Positions 1 through 10,462 of a stretch of DNA of 64,000 nt are shown piece after piece (position 1 is the stretch's first letter; every line of letters begins with the position of its first letter). Source of the stretch: Rheinheimera sp. EpRS3. Its GTDB lineage: Bacteria > Pseudomonadota > Gammaproteobacteria > Enterobacterales > Alteromonadaceae. A program made the position numbers and the translations under genes. The stretch is from contig NZ_LNQS01000012.1 of the NCBI RefSeq assembly GCF_001513785.1, forward strand, positions 58,547 through 122,546, given 5' to 3'. The notes under the pieces are model-generated. The model ran no database searches. It was not told the origin of the DNA and saw only the letters and a list, made by a program, of their open reading frames with translations.

Positions 1-141
1 ATCGCCATGCTGCTTGTAGTCGCTTTGTTGTAAAATCTGGTGTTCAAGTTCGCTAAACTGAGATTTAGCCAGCAATGCTTCGTACTGGGCTACATTGCTG
101 CTGGGCAGGGCACCAGCGAGCAAAAACAATAAGGCTTTCAT
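1..141 (-). CDS. Unknown exported protein, N-terminal part only (gene runs off the window start)
   Basis: Reading the minus strand from the ATG at 141 gives 47 residues without a stop before the window ends. The first 12 or so residues are hydrophobic after a lysine (MKALLFLLAGALPSS), which looks like a signal peptide, and the remainder is polar and probably helical. An AAGGAG ribosome-binding site lies about 7 bases upstream of the ATG. It follows the yfaE gene in the same direction. The fragment is too short to assign a family. Confidence 0.55.
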   Translation of the reverse strand, partial: MKALLFLLAGALPSSNVAQYEALLAKSQFSELEHQILQQSDYKQHGD

Positions 142-211
142 TATCGATCTCCTTAAAGATCAACGAGTATTATCAATAGTCTGCGGGAATACGCTGGAAA
201 TTACCATCAGT

Positions 212-466
212 TCAGGGGATTTCAATTTCTATATCTGTAACCGGAACGCTACAGCAAGGCAGAAACTCACCTTTACGCACAAAAGCCAGCGGCTCATTTA
301 TATAATTTACTTCGCCGCTGATTAATTTACAGCGGCAGGCACCACAATAACCTTCACGGCAATGAAAGTTTACCTCTAGTTTTTTGCGCTCCAGTGCCTC
401 AAGCAAGGTTTGGGCGCTGCCATCAAAATTGATCACAACGCCATTGCTAAGCTTAACGCCAGGCAT
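212..466 (-). CDS. yfaE: 2Fe-2S ferredoxin YfaE, maintenance of class Ia ribonucleotide reductase
   Basis: An 84-residue plant-type ferredoxin. The cluster ligands are visible as Cys36, Cys41 and Cys44 (CxxxxCxxC) with the fourth ligand in the LPCCS motif near residue 71. Known role of the family: it delivers electrons for assembly and repair of the diferric-tyrosyl cofactor of NrdB in the cytoplasm. It sits 8 bases downstream of nrdB in the same direction, as in many gammaproteobacteria, so co-transcription is likely. Length matches E. coli YfaE. Confidence 0.93.
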   Translation of the reverse strand: MPGVKLSNGVVINFDGSAQTLLEALERKKLEVNFHCREGYCGACRCKLISGEVNYINEPLAFVRKGEFLPCCSVPVTDIEIEIP

Positions 467-474
467 AAACAGGC

Positions 475-1605
475 TTAGAGGTCGAAATCGCCGAAGTCGC
501 CACCATCAACTTCGTTATCTATCTGGCCAACCAGATAAGAGCTGATTTCAGCTTCCTGTGGCGCGACCTGCACGTTGTCAGATACCAGCCAGGTGTTAAT
601 CCACGGAATAGGGTTTTGCGTGGTCGAGAAAATGGCTTTCATGCCAATAGCCTGCATCCGGCTGTTGGTAATGTATTCGACATACTGGCATAAAATATCT
701 TTATTCAGGCCAATCATTGAACCGTCTTTAAACAAGTATTGAGCCCAGTCTTTTTCCTGCTCGGCGGCTTTGCGGAAAATAGCATAAGCTTCTTCTTCAC
801 ATTCTTTGGCAATTTTTGCCATATCTGCATCGTCATCACCGGCTGCCATAATATTCAGCATATGCTGGGTGCCGGTTAAGTGCAGCGCTTCGTCGCGGGC
901 TATCAGGCGGATAATCTTGGCATTACCTTCCATTAACTCCCGCTCGGCAAAAGCAAAGCTGCAGGCGAAGCTAACGTAAAAACGAATCGCTTCGAGCACG
1001 TTTACCGACATGACACACAAGTACAACCGGCGTTTAAGCTCGTACAGGCTGATGCTGTGTGTTTCACCATTAATAGTGTGCGTGCCTTCACCACATCGCT
1101 GATACAGGTTAATGCCGTCTATCAGGTCGTCGTAGTAGCGGGTAACATCGTCGGCGCGTTCAAGAATTTTTTCGTTCAGCATAATATCGTCAAACACTTT
1201 GTGCGGCTCGGCACTAATGTTACGTACTATGTGGGTATAGCTGCGGCTGTGAATAGTTTCACTAAAGGCCCAGGTTTCAATCCAGGTTTCCAGCTCAGGC
1301 AAAGAAACAATAGGCAGAAAAGCAACATTGGGCGAACGGCCCTGTACGGAATCCAGCAGTGTCTGGTATTTCAGGTTGCTGATAAAAATATGCTTTTCAT
1401 GATCCGGCAGGTTTTGGTAATCAATCCTGTCTTTACTGACATCAACTTCTTCCGGCCGCCAGAAAAAGCTCAGCTGTTTTTCGATTAATTTTTCGAAAAT
1501 GCCGTATTTTTGCTGATCATAGCGCGAAACATTCACCGGATTACCGAAGAACATTGGCTCTTTCATTTGATCGTTAATTTGTCGGTTAAAGGTTGTGTAC
1601 GCCAT
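475..1605 (-). CDS. nrdB: Class Ia ribonucleoside-diphosphate reductase, beta subunit
   Basis: The 376-residue product has the same length as E. coli NrdB. It holds the diiron site and the stable tyrosyl radical that starts ribonucleotide reduction in NrdA. Expected ligands are seen: Asp85, Glu116 and His119, the radical Tyr123 in the SRSYTH stretch, and a second carboxylate/histidine set in the RDEALH motif. The C-terminal tail ending in DFGDFDL is the part that docks on NrdA. It follows nrdA after a 70-base gap containing a strong hairpin, and precedes yfaE. Confidence 0.98.
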   Translation of the reverse strand: MAYTTFNRQINDQMKEPMFFGNPVNVSRYDQQKYGIFEKLIEKQLSFFWRPEEVDVSKDRIDYQNLPDHEKHIFISNLKYQTLLDSVQGRSPNVAFLPIVSLPELETWIETWAFSETIHSRSYTHIVRNISAEPHKVFDDIMLNEKILERADDVTRYYDDLIDGINLYQRCGEGTHTINGETHSISLYELKRRLYLCVMSVNVLEAIRFYVSFACSFAFAERELMEGNAKIIRLIARDEALHLTGTQHMLNIMAAGDDDADMAKIAKECEEEAYAIFRKAAEQEKDWAQYLFKDGSMIGLNKDILCQYVEYITNSRMQAIGMKAIFSTTQNPIPWINTWLVSDNVQVAPQEAEISSYLVGQIDNEVDGGDFGDFDL

Positions 1606-1642
1606 TGCCGCTTATCGTCCTAATAGGGTGTCATTACAAAGT

Positions 1643-1664
1643 ACGGGCTACCGAAGTAGCCCGT
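1643..1664 (-). other. Very stable cUUCGg hairpin between nrdA and nrdB
   Basis: Nine perfect base pairs (1643-1651 with 1656-1664) close a four-base loop which on the minus-strand transcript reads UUCG between C and G, an exceptionally stable tetraloop. No U-run follows, so it is not a classic terminator. It may tune the NrdA:NrdB ratio by partial termination or by protecting a processed end; that is inference. Confidence 0.6.
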
Positions 1665-1675
1665 TTAGTCCGGAA

Positions 1676-3961
1676 TTAAATTTTACAGGCACCGCCTGCG
1701 CAGCCGTCATCTTCCACTTCAGGTTTAATGTCTTCCTGTATGTCTGAAGCGCCGTCACGGGTATTGTGGTAGTACATGGTTTTTACCCCCAGCTTATACG
1801 CCGACAGTAAGTCTTGCAGCAACAGCTTCATGGGTACTTTGCCACCATCAAACTTGTTGGGGTCATAGTTGGTGTTAGCAGAAATGGTCTGGTCGATAAA
1901 TTTCTGCATAATGGCCACCAGAGAGATATAACCGGTATTGTTCGGAATATCCCACAACAGCTCATACTGGTTTTTCAGCCGCTCATACTCCGGCACCACC
2001 TGCTTTAAAATACCGTCTTTACTGGCTTTAACGCTGATATGGCCGCGCGGTGGTTCAATGCCGTTAGTGGCATTGGAAATTTGCGACGACGTTTCAGACG
2101 GCATTAATGCTGACAGCGTGGAGTTACGCAAGCCATGATTAACGATGTCTTTACGCAGTTGCTCCCAGTCCAGCAGCAGTGGCTCGTTACACACTTTGTC
2201 GAGATCTTTCTTGTAGCTGTCAATTGGCAGTATGCCCTGGGCATAGGTTGTTTCATTAAATTTAGGGCAGGCGCCAAATTCCTGTGCCAGCTTGTTCGAC
2301 GCTTTGAGTAAATAATACTGAATGGCTTCAAAAGTACGGTGTGTTAAACCATTAGCTGAACCGTCAGAGTATTTCACGCCGTTTTTCGCCAGATAGTAAG
2401 CGTAGTTAATGACACCCACACCTAAGGTACGACGGCTGATCGAGGCATGAAAAGCAGCCGGAATAGGGTAGTCCTGATAATCCAGCAGGCTGTCCAGCGA
2501 GCGCACCGCCAGTTCAGCTAACTCTTCCAGTTCGTTCAGGTTTTCAATAGCGCCTAAGTTAAACGCTGACAGCGTACACAGAGCAATTTCGCCTTCCGGA
2601 TCGTTTACATCGTTCATCGGTTTGGTTGGCAGCGCAATTTCCAGACACAGATTGCTCTGGCGCACCGGCGCTAACTTCGGATTAAACGGGCTGTGGGTAT
2701 TGCAGTGATCAACGTTTTGCAGATAGATACGGCCAGTACTGGCACGTTCCTGCATAAACAGCGTAAACAATTCCAGTGCCTTTAAGCGCTTCTTGCGGAT
2801 AGAGGTATCGGCTTCGTACTTAACATACAATTCTTCAAACTTTTCCTGATCTTCAAAGAAAGCATCGTACAGGCCGGGCACATCAGACGGGCTGAACAGC
2901 GTAATATAGTCGTCTTTAATTAACCGGGTATACATCAGGCGGTTAAACTGCACGCCGTAATCTAAATGCCGTACGCGGTTTTCTTCTACGCCGCGGTTGT
3001 TTTTTAACACCAACAGAGATTCAACTTCTAAATGCCATAGCGGATAGAATAACGTCGCTGCACCACCACGGACGCCACCTTGCGAGCAGCTTTTAACCGC
3101 AGTTTGAAAATGCTTATAAAACGGAATACAGCCGGTATGAAACGCTTCACCGTTACGGATTGGGCTGCCCAGTGCACGAATACGGCCGGCGTTAATACCG
3201 ATACCGGCGCGCTGGCTAACATATTTAACAATAGCGCTTGAGGTGGCGTTAATAGAGTCCAGACTGTCACCGCACTCGATCAGCACACAAGAGCTAAACT
3301 GACGGGTCGGGGTGCGCACGCCTGACATGATTGGGGTTGGCAGTGACAATTTAAATAATGAGCAAGCATCGTAGAAGCGGCGCACATAGGTTAAACGGGT
3401 CGATTTAGGGTAGGTGGCAAACAGGCAGGCGGCAACCAGCATGTAGAGGAACTGTGCACTTTCGTAAATTTCACCGCTAACCCGGTTTTGCACCAGATAC
3501 TTACCCTCCAACTGCTTTACCGCAGCATAGCTGAAGTTTAAATCGCGGCTGTGGTCGATAAAGCTGTTCATTTGTTCCAGCTCATCGCGGCTGTAATCGG
3601 CCAGAATATGCTGATCATAGCGCTTGGCTTCCACCATTTTGACAACCTGGTCGTAAAGGTGTGGTGGTTCAAACTGGCCGTAGGCCTTTTTACGTAAATG
3701 AAACACTGCCAGGCGGGCGGCCAGATACTGGTAGTCCGGGCAGTCTTTTGAGATCAGATCTGCCGCAGCCTTAATAATGGTTTCATGAATATCTTCAGAT
3801 TTAATACCATCGTAAAACTGAATATGAGACTTTAGCTCAACCTGAGATACCGATACATTCGACAAACCTTCGGCGGCCCAGGTAATAACGCGGTGAATTT
3901 TATCCAGGTCTAAGGCTTCACGGCGGCCATCACGTTTAGTGACGAAAAGAGATTGAGTCAT
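1676..3961 (-). CDS. nrdA: Class Ia ribonucleoside-diphosphate reductase, alpha subunit
   Basis: 761 residues, exactly the E. coli NrdA length. Reduces NDPs to dNDPs with NrdB. An N-terminal ATP-cone (FVTKRDGRREALDLDKIHRV, residues 6-25) should give dATP feedback inhibition. Redox cysteines are visible in the SSCVLIECGDS and ALCTLSAFNLG stretches, the catalytic Cys/Glu in SNLCLEIALPT, and the shuttle cysteine pair in the C-terminal CAGGACKI. First gene of nrdA-nrdB-yfaE; the upstream region holds two NrdR boxes, so it is probably repressed by NrdR when ATP/dATP levels are high. Confidence 0.98.
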   Translation of the reverse strand: MTQSLFVTKRDGRREALDLDKIHRVITWAAEGLSNVSVSQVELKSHIQFYDGIKSEDIHETIIKAAADLISKDCPDYQYLAARLAVFHLRKKAYGQFEPPHLYDQVVKMVEAKRYDQHILADYSRDELEQMNSFIDHSRDLNFSYAAVKQLEGKYLVQNRVSGEIYESAQFLYMLVAACLFATYPKSTRLTYVRRFYDACSLFKLSLPTPIMSGVRTPTRQFSSCVLIECGDSLDSINATSSAIVKYVSQRAGIGINAGRIRALGSPIRNGEAFHTGCIPFYKHFQTAVKSCSQGGVRGGAATLFYPLWHLEVESLLVLKNNRGVEENRVRHLDYGVQFNRLMYTRLIKDDYITLFSPSDVPGLYDAFFEDQEKFEELYVKYEADTSIRKKRLKALELFTLFMQERASTGRIYLQNVDHCNTHSPFNPKLAPVRQSNLCLEIALPTKPMNDVNDPEGEIALCTLSAFNLGAIENLNELEELAELAVRSLDSLLDYQDYPIPAAFHASISRRTLGVGVINYAYYLAKNGVKYSDGSANGLTHRTFEAIQYYLLKASNKLAQEFGACPKFNETTYAQGILPIDSYKKDLDKVCNEPLLLDWEQLRKDIVNHGLRNSTLSALMPSETSSQISNATNGIEPPRGHISVKASKDGILKQVVPEYERLKNQYELLWDIPNNTGYISLVAIMQKFIDQTISANTNYDPNKFDGGKVPMKLLLQDLLSAYKLGVKTMYYHNTRDGASDIQEDIKPEVEDDGCAGGACKI

Positions 3962-4301
3962 TGCTGCAGATTTCCATTTCAGTTGTAATTAATGGTTATA
4001 GTCAGCCATGTAGCGCACGGCTATTTTACCAGCAGCCATTGTTGCTTAATTACACAACATATAGGTGCTTTTTTGAAAGTGATCACAAGATAGTGTGTAT
4101 TTTGATTTTTTGCAAGGCTTAACACTGAGGAAAAATACCGCCGCTAAGGTTGGGGTTAGTAGCTGCTAACCGCCCCGCCAGTGTGCAAAGATATACCGGA
4201 ACAACGCAAGCTTTTTCTCTGGTTAAATTTATTTATTCTATCAATATTTTTTTTATAGCCAGCGGCTATTTAGATGCTGGAAAAATCACCAGCCTGATGT
4301 T
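3962..4301. other. 340-base intergenic region between nrdA and ubiG
   Basis: The half next to nrdA carries the NrdR boxes and presumably the nrd promoter. The part from about 4100 to 4301 is AT-rich downstream sequence of ubiG; I see no convincing gene, RNA or strong terminator in it. Confidence 0.6.
4052..4098 (-). promoter_or_regulatory. Pair of NrdR boxes upstream of nrdA
   Basis: Box 1 is acacaacatataggtg (4052-4067) and box 2 is tcacaagatagtgtgt (4083-4098). Against the usual 16-base NrdR consensus acaCwAyATATwGtgt I count about 14 and 13 matches. The two start exactly 31 bases apart, three helical turns, which is the characteristic arrangement for cooperative NrdR binding. They lie about 90-140 bases upstream of the nrdA ATG. 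On the minus strand a TTGTGA-like -35 and a CTATAT-like -10 fall within the same stretch, so binding should block the promoter. Confidence 0.8.
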
Positions 4302-5012
4302 TCAGGATGGCTTACGGGCAACGACGATATAGTTTACGTCTACACCGGGGCCGGTTTTAAAGCTCTCGTTAATCGGGTTAAAGTGCAGCCCGGTAGCGTC
4401 TGTTACTTCAAGCCCGGCTTGTTCGATAAAACGCATTAGCTCGGATGGGCGGATAAACTTACTAAATTCGTGTGTACCTTTGGGCACCAGTTTTAACACT
4501 TGCTCTGCGCCAATAATGGCCAGCAGGTAAGCTTTCCAGGTTTTATTCAGTGTAGAGAAAAACAGCATTGCACCGGGTTTGGCTAAATCAGCACAGGCCT
4601 GAATAACCGACATCGGCTGTGGTACATGCTCCAGCATTTCCATACAGGTCACCACGTCAAACTGTGCCGCATGGCTTTGAGCATATTGCTCGGCAGTAAC
4701 CTGCTGATAGTTTACTTCAACACCGGCTTCCAGCGCGTGCAGCCGTGCTACGTTGAGGGAATCATTGGCCATATCCAGCCCGGTTACCACTGCACCGCTG
4801 CGCGCCATGCTTTCCGCTAAAATGCCGCCACCACAACCGATATCGATAACGGTTTTACCAAACAGGCCTTGCAGCTCGTCGCTAATGTAGCTTAACCGTA
4901 CCGGATTGAGTAAATGCAATGGCTTAAATTCGCCGCTTGGATCCCACCAGCGTGAGGCAATATCGTTAAACTTGGCAATTTCGCCCGGATCAACATTAGT
5001 ATCTGCAGTCAT
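4302..5012 (-). CDS. ubiG: Ubiquinone biosynthesis O-methyltransferase
   Basis: 236-residue SAM-dependent methyltransferase that carries out both O-methylations of ubiquinone synthesis. The SAM motif I ([19 protein letters not shown], residues 55-73) and the post-I acidic residue in TGLDMA are intact, and the N-terminal [19 protein letters not shown] signature is typical of UbiG. Length is close to E. coli UbiG (240). It is divergent from gyrA, an arrangement shared by many gammaproteobacteria. Confidence 0.97.
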   Translation of the reverse strand: MTADTNVDPGEIAKFNDIASRWWDPSGEFKPLHLLNPVRLSYISDELQGLFGKTVIDIGCGGGILAESMARSGAVVTGLDMANDSLNVARLHALEAGVEVNYQQVTAEQYAQSHAAQFDVVTCMEMLEHVPQPMSVIQACADLAKPGAMLFFSTLNKTWKAYLLAIIGAEQVLKLVPKGTHEFSKFIRPSELMRFIEQAGLEVTDATGLHFNPINESFKTGPGVDVNYIVVARKPS

Positions 5013-5117
5013 ATTGGATGCTCGTTAGTTTTTGCGCATTATAAAGCCTTGATCCATTTGAGCAATGCCGAAGCGTGCTTTGCGTTGCATTTGGGGCATG
5101 GCAAGCGTGATTTTCTG

Positions 5118-5126
5118 TGTTAGAAT
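5118..5126 (+). promoter_or_regulatory. Candidate extended -10 promoter of gyrA
   Basis: TGT followed by TAGAAT (5118-5126) forms an extended -10 element 73 bases upstream of the gyrA ATG. No good -35 hexamer is present at 17 bases, which is tolerated for extended -10 promoters. Prediction from sequence only. Confidence 0.4.
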
Positions 5127-5199
5127 CCTGCGTTGTCTCGCGCTTTATAACATCGACAAAAGCGAGTTATCTATCTGATTTAAGGGAAATTAGCGTTTT

Positions 5200-7812
5200 A
5201 TGACAGATCTGGCCAGAGAAATAGTTCCTATTAATATCGAAGACGAATTAAAGAATTCGTATCTCGATTACGCAATGAGCGTCATTGTTGGCCGCGCCTT
5301 ACCGGACGTAAGGGATGGTTTAAAGCCAGTACACCGCCGCGTGCTGTTCGCGATGAAGGAACTGGGCAATGACTGGAACAAAGCCTATAAAAAATCTGCC
5401 CGTGTGGTAGGTGACGTTATCGGTAAATACCACCCGCACGGCGACAGTGCTGTGTACGACACTATAGTACGGATGGCTCAGCCATTTTCACTGCGTTATA
5501 TGCTGGTAGACGGCCAGGGTAATTTCGGTTCTATCGACGGCGACTCTGCAGCAGCAATGCGTTATACCGAAGTGCGGATGGCGCGGATTGCGCACGAACT
5601 GCTGGCTGATTTAGACAAAGAAACTGTCGATTTTGTGCCCAACTATGACGGCACCGAGCAAATTCCGGCAGTAATGCCTACCAAGTTGCCTAACTTGCTG
5701 ATCAACGGCTCCAGCGGTATTGCTGTGGGTATGGCCACCAATATTCCGCCGCATAACTTAACCGAAGTTATTGACGGCTGCTTAGCGTTAATTGCTAACC
5801 CGGATATCGAGCTGCACGAGTTAATGCAGTATATCCCGGGCCCGGATTTCCCGACTGCCGCTATTATTAATGGCCGCAAAGGTATTGAAGAAGCTTATCG
5901 CACCGGCCGTGGTAAGGTGTATATCCGCGCCAAAACCATGGTAGAGACCGACGAGAAAACCGGTCGCGAAGCCATTATCGTTAATGAAATTCCGTACCAG
6001 GTTAACAAAGCGCGTTTAATTGAAAAAATTGCCGAGTTGGTAAAAGAAAAGCGCATTGAAGGTATTTCGGCGCTGCGCGATGAGTCTGATAAAGACGGCA
6101 TGCGCATTGTTATTGAGCTTAAACGCGGTGAGTCTACCGATGTGATGCTAAACCAGCTGTATACCAACACCCAGATGCAAACGGTGTTCGGCATCAATAT
6201 GGTAGCCCTGGACCAGGGCCAGCCTAAGCTGCTTAGCTTAATTGAAATGCTTAAATGCTTTGTCTTGCACCGCCGTGAAGTGGTTACCCGCCGTACCGTG
6301 TACGACCTGCGTAAAGCCCGTGACCGTGCGCATATTCTTGAAGGCTTAGCCATAGCGCTGGCCAATATCGACGATATTATTGATTTAATTAAGCAATCTG
6401 CCAGCCCGGCAGAAGCTAAAGCCGGTTTAGTCGAGCGTGGCTGGCAGTTAGGCGACGTCAGCGCCATGCTGGAACGTGCCGGACAAGATGCGGCGCGGCC
6501 AGAGTGGCTCGAAGAGCACTTCGGTATTCGTGATGGCATGTACTTCCTGACTGAGCAACAGGCACAGGCGATTCTGGACTTGCGCTTACATAAGCTGACC
6601 GGGCTTGAGCACGAAAAAATTCTCGACGAATACAAGCAGCTGTTAGAGCTGATTGCCGAGTTGCTGCATATTCTGGGTAGCCCGGAGCGCTTAATGGAAG
6701 TGATTTGTGAAGAGCTCGAAGCAATAAAAGCGCAATACGGTGACACGCGACGTACAGATATTCAAGACAATATGCTGGATATCAATATGGAAGACTTGAT
6801 CACTGAAGAAGATGTGGTAGTGACCTTGTCGCATCTGGGCTATGCCAAGTATCAGCCATTGTCTGATTACGAAGCACAGCGCCGTGGTGGTAAAGGTAAA
6901 GCCGCCACCACAGTAAAAGATGAAGACTTCGTTGATAAGTTGTTGGTGGCCAGCACCCACGACACCATTTTGTGTTTCTCTAACCGCGGCCGCTTGTACT
7001 GGATGAAGGTGTATCAGTTACCACTGGCCAGCCGTACTGCGCGTGGCAAGCCGATTGTGAACTTGCTACCGCTGGAAGAAGGCGAGCGTATTAATGCTAT
7101 TCTACCGGTACGTGAGTACGAAGCCGACAAATATGTGTTTATGGCCACCGCTAACGGTACGGTGAAGAAAACCTCGTTGGTAGAATACTCACGGCCACGT
7201 TCAAACGGCATTATTGCTGTTAACCTGAACGACGGCGACCGCCTGATAGGCGTTGGTATTACTGACGGTAATAATGAAATTATGCTGTTCTCTGATGACG
7301 GTAAAGTAGTGCGCTTTACTGAAGATCAGGTGCGTGGCATGGGCCGTACCGCTACCGGTGTGCGTGGTATCAAGCTGCGCGAAGGTGGCTCAGTGGTGTC
7401 GTTAATTATTCCAGACGGCGAGGGGCCAATTCTTACCGTAACGGAAAACGGCTACGGTAAACGTACCTCATTAACTGAATATCCGGCGAAGAGCCGTGCT
7501 ACCCAGGGCGTGGTGTCAATTAAGGTGTCGGAGCGTAATGGCCTGGTGGTAGGTGCGGTGCAGGTGAACGAGTTGGATGAAATTATGATGATTTCCAACA
7601 AAGGCACCCTGGTACGCACCCGCGTTAATGAAGTATCTGAAGTGGGTCGTAATACCCAGGGCGTGATCCTGATCCGTACCGCCGACAACGAAAAAGTGGT
7701 TGGCGTGGCTAAAGTTGACGAAATTCAGGATGCGGAAGAGTTAGCCGAGGCAGAAAAGGCGGCCAGCACTGTACTGACGGATACCCAGTTAGCGCAGGAT
7801 GAAGAAGAGTAA
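5200..7812 (+). CDS. gyrA: DNA gyrase subunit A
   Basis: 870 residues. Breaks and rejoins DNA for ATP-driven negative supercoiling with GyrB. The N-terminal region aligns without gaps to E. coli GyrA, placing the catalytic tyrosine in AAAMRYTE at 122. The quinolone-resistance region reads [15 protein letters not shown] with Ser83 and Asp87, so the sequence looks fluoroquinolone-susceptible. The GyrA box QRRGGKGK starts the C-terminal beta-pinwheel. The acidic tail is shorter than in E. coli. A GC-rich hairpin follows the stop. Confidence 0.99.
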   Translation: MTDLAREIVPINIEDELKNSYLDYAMSVIVGRALPDVRDGLKPVHRRVLFAMKELGNDWNKAYKKSARVVGDVIGKYHPHGDSAVYDTIVRMAQPFSLRYMLVDGQGNFGSIDGDSAAAMRYTEVRMARIAHELLADLDKETVDFVPNYDGTEQIPAVMPTKLPNLLINGSSGIAVGMATNIPPHNLTEVIDGCLALIANPDIELHELMQYIPGPDFPTAAIINGRKGIEEAYRTGRGKVYIRAKTMVETDEKTGREAIIVNEIPYQVNKARLIEKIAELVKEKRIEGISALRDESDKDGMRIVIELKRGESTDVMLNQLYTNTQMQTVFGINMVALDQGQPKLLSLIEMLKCFVLHRREVVTRRTVYDLRKARDRAHILEGLAIALANIDDIIDLIKQSASPAEAKAGLVERGWQLGDVSAMLERAGQDAARPEWLEEHFGIRDGMYFLTEQQAQAILDLRLHKLTGLEHEKILDEYKQLLELIAELLHILGSPERLMEVICEELEAIKAQYGDTRRTDIQDNMLDINMEDLITEEDVVVTLSHLGYAKYQPLSDYEAQRRGGKGKAATTVKDEDFVDKLLVASTHDTILCFSNRGRLYWMKVYQLPLASRTARGKPIVNLLPLEEGERINAILPVREYEADKYVFMATANGTVKKTSLVEYSRPRSNGIIAVNLNDGDRLIGVGITDGNNEIMLFSDDGKVVRFTEDQVRGMGRTATGVRGIKLREGGSVVSLIIPDGEGPILTVTENGYGKRTSLTEYPAKSRATQGVVSIKVSERNGLVVGAVQVNELDEIMMISNKGTLVRTRVNEVSEVGRNTQGVILIRTADNEKVVGVAKVDEIQDAEELAEAEKAASTVLTDTQLAQDEEE

Positions 7813-7821
7813 CACCAAATA

Positions 7822-7849
7822 CAAAACGGGCGCTTATGCGCTCGTTTTG
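7822..7849 (+). terminator. Terminator after gyrA
   Basis: A 12-base inverted repeat (7822-7833 with 7838-7849, one G-T wobble) around a four-base loop follows 10 bases after the gyrA stop, with a short T-rich stretch behind it. Consistent with an intrinsic terminator separating gyrA from serC. Confidence 0.65.
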
Positions 7850-7957
7850 CTTTTAGTTGTATCAAAATTAAAACAGCAAGATCGGTATTAAGCCGGCAGC
7901 AGAAAATACGACCAGGCCAGTTGAATAGACGCGCTAAATCAGGAGTAAGCAGTAAAA

Positions 7958-9040
7958 ATGACAACCTTTAATTTTTGTGCCGGCCCGGCAATGTTGCCGG
8001 TAGAGGTAATGCAGCAGGCACAACAAGAATTTATTAACTGGCAACAACATGGTTGTTCCGTAATGGAAATGAGCCACCGTAGCAAACCCTTTATTCGCCT
8101 GGCCGCAGAAGCTGAGCAGGATTTACGCGATTTACTCAGCATTCCGGCAAATTATAAAGTGTTGTTTATGCATGGCGGTGGCCGCGGCCAGTTTTCGGCA
8201 GTGCCACTTAATTTGTTAAAGCCTGGCCAAAGTGCCGATTATATTGTCTCTGGTGCCTGGTCAAAATCGGCGGTGGAAGAGGCGGTAAAATACGGTGATA
8301 TTAACGTACAGGATATCCGCCAGAAAACGACTAATGGTATCCGCACGGTTACCGCACCAAGTGACTGGCAGCTAACCAAAGGCGCCGCCTATGTGCATTG
8401 TTGCCCGAATGAAACCGTTGATGGCATCGAGTTTACCGCATTACCGCAAACCAACAGCCCAATCGTTGCTGACTTATCTTCGACTATTTTATCGCGACCA
8501 ATTGACGTTAGCCGCTACGGCGTGATTTATGCCGGCGCACAGAAAAATATCGGCCCGTCAGGTTTAACGCTGGCTATAGTGCGCGAAGATTTGTTACCCG
8601 GCAAAGATGCGGGTATTCCGTCGGTATTGGATTACCGTTTAGCCGCAGAAAACGACAGCATGTTTAATACTCCGCCTACTTTTGCCTGGTATCTGGCAGC
8701 ATTAGTATTTAAGTGGTTAAAACAGCAGGGTGGCGTTACCTCGATGGCTACGCGTAACCAGGCTAAAGCCAGCTTGTTGTATGATTATATTGATAAAAGC
8801 GATTTTTATAGCAATGACGTCGACCCGGCGTACAGATCGTGGATGAACGTGCCGTTTTTCTTAAGCGATGAGCGGTTAAACGATATGTTTGTTGACCAGG
8901 CTGAAACACATGGTTTATTGGCACTAAAAGGTCATCGTATGGTGGGCGGTATGCGTGCCAGTATTTATAACGCTATGCCGCTGGAAGGTGTGCAAACTTT
9001 AGTGAGCTTTATGCAGGAATTTGAGCGGGTGCACGGATGA
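7958..9040 (+). CDS. serC: Phosphoserine aminotransferase
   Basis: 360-residue class V PLP aminotransferase converting 3-phosphohydroxypyruvate to phosphoserine (serine pathway) and acting in pyridoxal phosphate synthesis. The PLP lysine is Lys196 in [11 protein letters not shown]; the FCAGPAMLP start and [10 protein letters not shown] motif are diagnostic. An AGGAG ribosome-binding site precedes the ATG. The stop overlaps the aroA start (ATGA at 9037-9040), the classic serC-aroA coupling. Confidence 0.98.
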   Translation: MTTFNFCAGPAMLPVEVMQQAQQEFINWQQHGCSVMEMSHRSKPFIRLAAEAEQDLRDLLSIPANYKVLFMHGGGRGQFSAVPLNLLKPGQSADYIVSGAWSKSAVEEAVKYGDINVQDIRQKTTNGIRTVTAPSDWQLTKGAAYVHCCPNETVDGIEFTALPQTNSPIVADLSSTILSRPIDVSRYGVIYAGAQKNIGPSGLTLAIVREDLLPGKDAGIPSVLDYRLAAENDSMFNTPPTFAWYLAALVFKWLKQQGGVTSMATRNQAKASLLYDYIDKSDFYSNDVDPAYRSWMNVPFFLSDERLNDMFVDQAETHGLLALKGHRMVGGMRASIYNAMPLEGVQTLVSFMQEFERVHG

Positions 9041-10317
9041 AAACATTAACCCTTAACCCTATTGCTAAGGTTGCCGGTGAGGTGCATTTACCCGGCTCTA
9101 AAAGTATCTCTAACCGTGTATTGCTGCTGGCCGCATTGGCACAAGGTACGACACAGATCACTAATTTGCTCGACAGTGACGATGTACGCCATATGCTAAA
9201 TGCTTTAACCGCACTGGGTGTAAGCTATACGTTATCAGCATGCCGTACTAAATGCGAAGTGCAGGGGATTGGCGGTTTGTTTGACCAGCCGCAGGCGCTG
9301 ACAATATTCCTCGGTAATGCCGGCACGGCAATGCGACCGTTAACCGCGGCCCTGGCTGCGTCCAACGTCGATGTGACCCTGACCGGCGAGCCACGCATGT
9401 ACGAGCGTCCTATTGGACATCTGGTAGATGCATTGTGCCAGTGGCAGGCGGATATCACTTATCTGCAGCAAGATGGCTTTCCACCGCTACAAATTAAAGG
9501 CAAGCCGCTTAACGGTGGGCGGATGCAAATCGACGGCAGTATTTCCAGTCAGTTTTTAACCGCAGCCCTGATGATTGCACCGCTGCTAAACGGTGACAGC
9601 GAAATAGACATCATCGGTGAGCTGGTATCCAAACCCTATATTGATATTACGCTGGCCCTGATGCAGCGTTTTGGTGTTAGCGTGCAAAACCATGACTACA
9701 AGCGTTTTAGCATCAAGGGTAATCAGCTTTACCGCTCGCCTGGCCAATGGCTGGTAGAAGGTGATGCATCGTCAGCATCTTACTTTTTGGCGGCGGCAGC
9801 CATTAAAGGTGGCAGTATCAAGGTAACAGGCATTGGTAAACACGCGGTGCAGGGCGATATTCACTTTGCCGACGCACTGGAGGCCATGGGTGCTGATGTC
9901 GAGTGGGGTGATGACTACATTAAAGTAACGCGTAACACGTTAAAGGGTATAGATCGCGATTACAATGCGATACCTGATGCGGCCATGACCATTGCTACTA
10001 CAGCATTATTCGCCAAAGGTCCTACGGTTATCCGCAATGTGTATAACTGGCGGGTAAAAGAAACCGACCGGCTTGCCGCTATGGCGACTGAGCTTCGAAA
10101 AGTCGGTGCAGAGGTAGAAGAAGGCCACGACTATATTAAAGTAACACCACCGGCCACACTTAAGCACGCCAGCATTGCCACTTACAATGACCATCGTATG
10201 GCGATGTGTTTCTCGCTGGTTGCTTTGAGTGACACTCCGGTAACTATTGAAGACCCGGATTGTACCGCTAAAACCTTCCCGAATTACTTTAGTTTATTTG
10301 CCCAACTGGCTTGTTAA
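9037..10317 (+). CDS. aroA: 3-phosphoshikimate 1-carboxyvinyltransferase (EPSP synthase)
   Basis: 426 residues (E. coli 427). Transfers enolpyruvate from PEP to shikimate-3-phosphate in aromatic amino acid synthesis. Signature segments are intact: GSKSISNR near the N-terminus, [23 protein letters not shown] and, near the end, NDHRMAM. The NAGTAMRP stretch is the class I, glyphosate-sensitive form. Translationally coupled to serC through a 4-base overlap. Confidence 0.98.
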   Translation: MKTLTLNPIAKVAGEVHLPGSKSISNRVLLLAALAQGTTQITNLLDSDDVRHMLNALTALGVSYTLSACRTKCEVQGIGGLFDQPQALTIFLGNAGTAMRPLTAALAASNVDVTLTGEPRMYERPIGHLVDALCQWQADITYLQQDGFPPLQIKGKPLNGGRMQIDGSISSQFLTAALMIAPLLNGDSEIDIIGELVSKPYIDITLALMQRFGVSVQNHDYKRFSIKGNQLYRSPGQWLVEGDASSASYFLAAAAIKGGSIKVTGIGKHAVQGDIHFADALEAMGADVEWGDDYIKVTRNTLKGIDRDYNAIPDAAMTIATTALFAKGPTVIRNVYNWRVKETDRLAAMATELRKVGAEVEEGHDYIKVTPPATLKHASIATYNDHRMAMCFSLVALSDTPVTIEDPDCTAKTFPNYFSLFAQLAC

Positions 10318-10409
10318 ATAACTAAAAGCATCCAGACGCGTAGCCTTCCAACTGCGCGTCTTTCCTTCGCTTTAGCGCAATTAAACACAGATCTTGTCGC
10401 AAAAAGCTG

Positions 10410-10415
10410 TATAAT
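10410..10415 (+). promoter_or_regulatory. Candidate -10 element of the cmk-rpsA promoter
   Basis: A perfect TATAAT lies 48 bases upstream of the cmk ATG in the aroA-cmk gap. A good -35 at 16-18 bases is not evident, so strength is uncertain. A 7-bp hairpin (10334-10340 with 10355-10361) just after aroA may end the serC-aroA transcript. Confidence 0.4.
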
Positions 10416-10462
10416 ACCGCCGTTTTTAAATCCGATTAACCAGTAGTTTGAAAGGGGGTAGG

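Noticed and set aside
5895..6746. 283-codon minus-strand ORF inside gyrA
   Set aside because: Serine/arginine-rich shadow frame of the well-conserved gyrA sequence without a ribosome-binding site.
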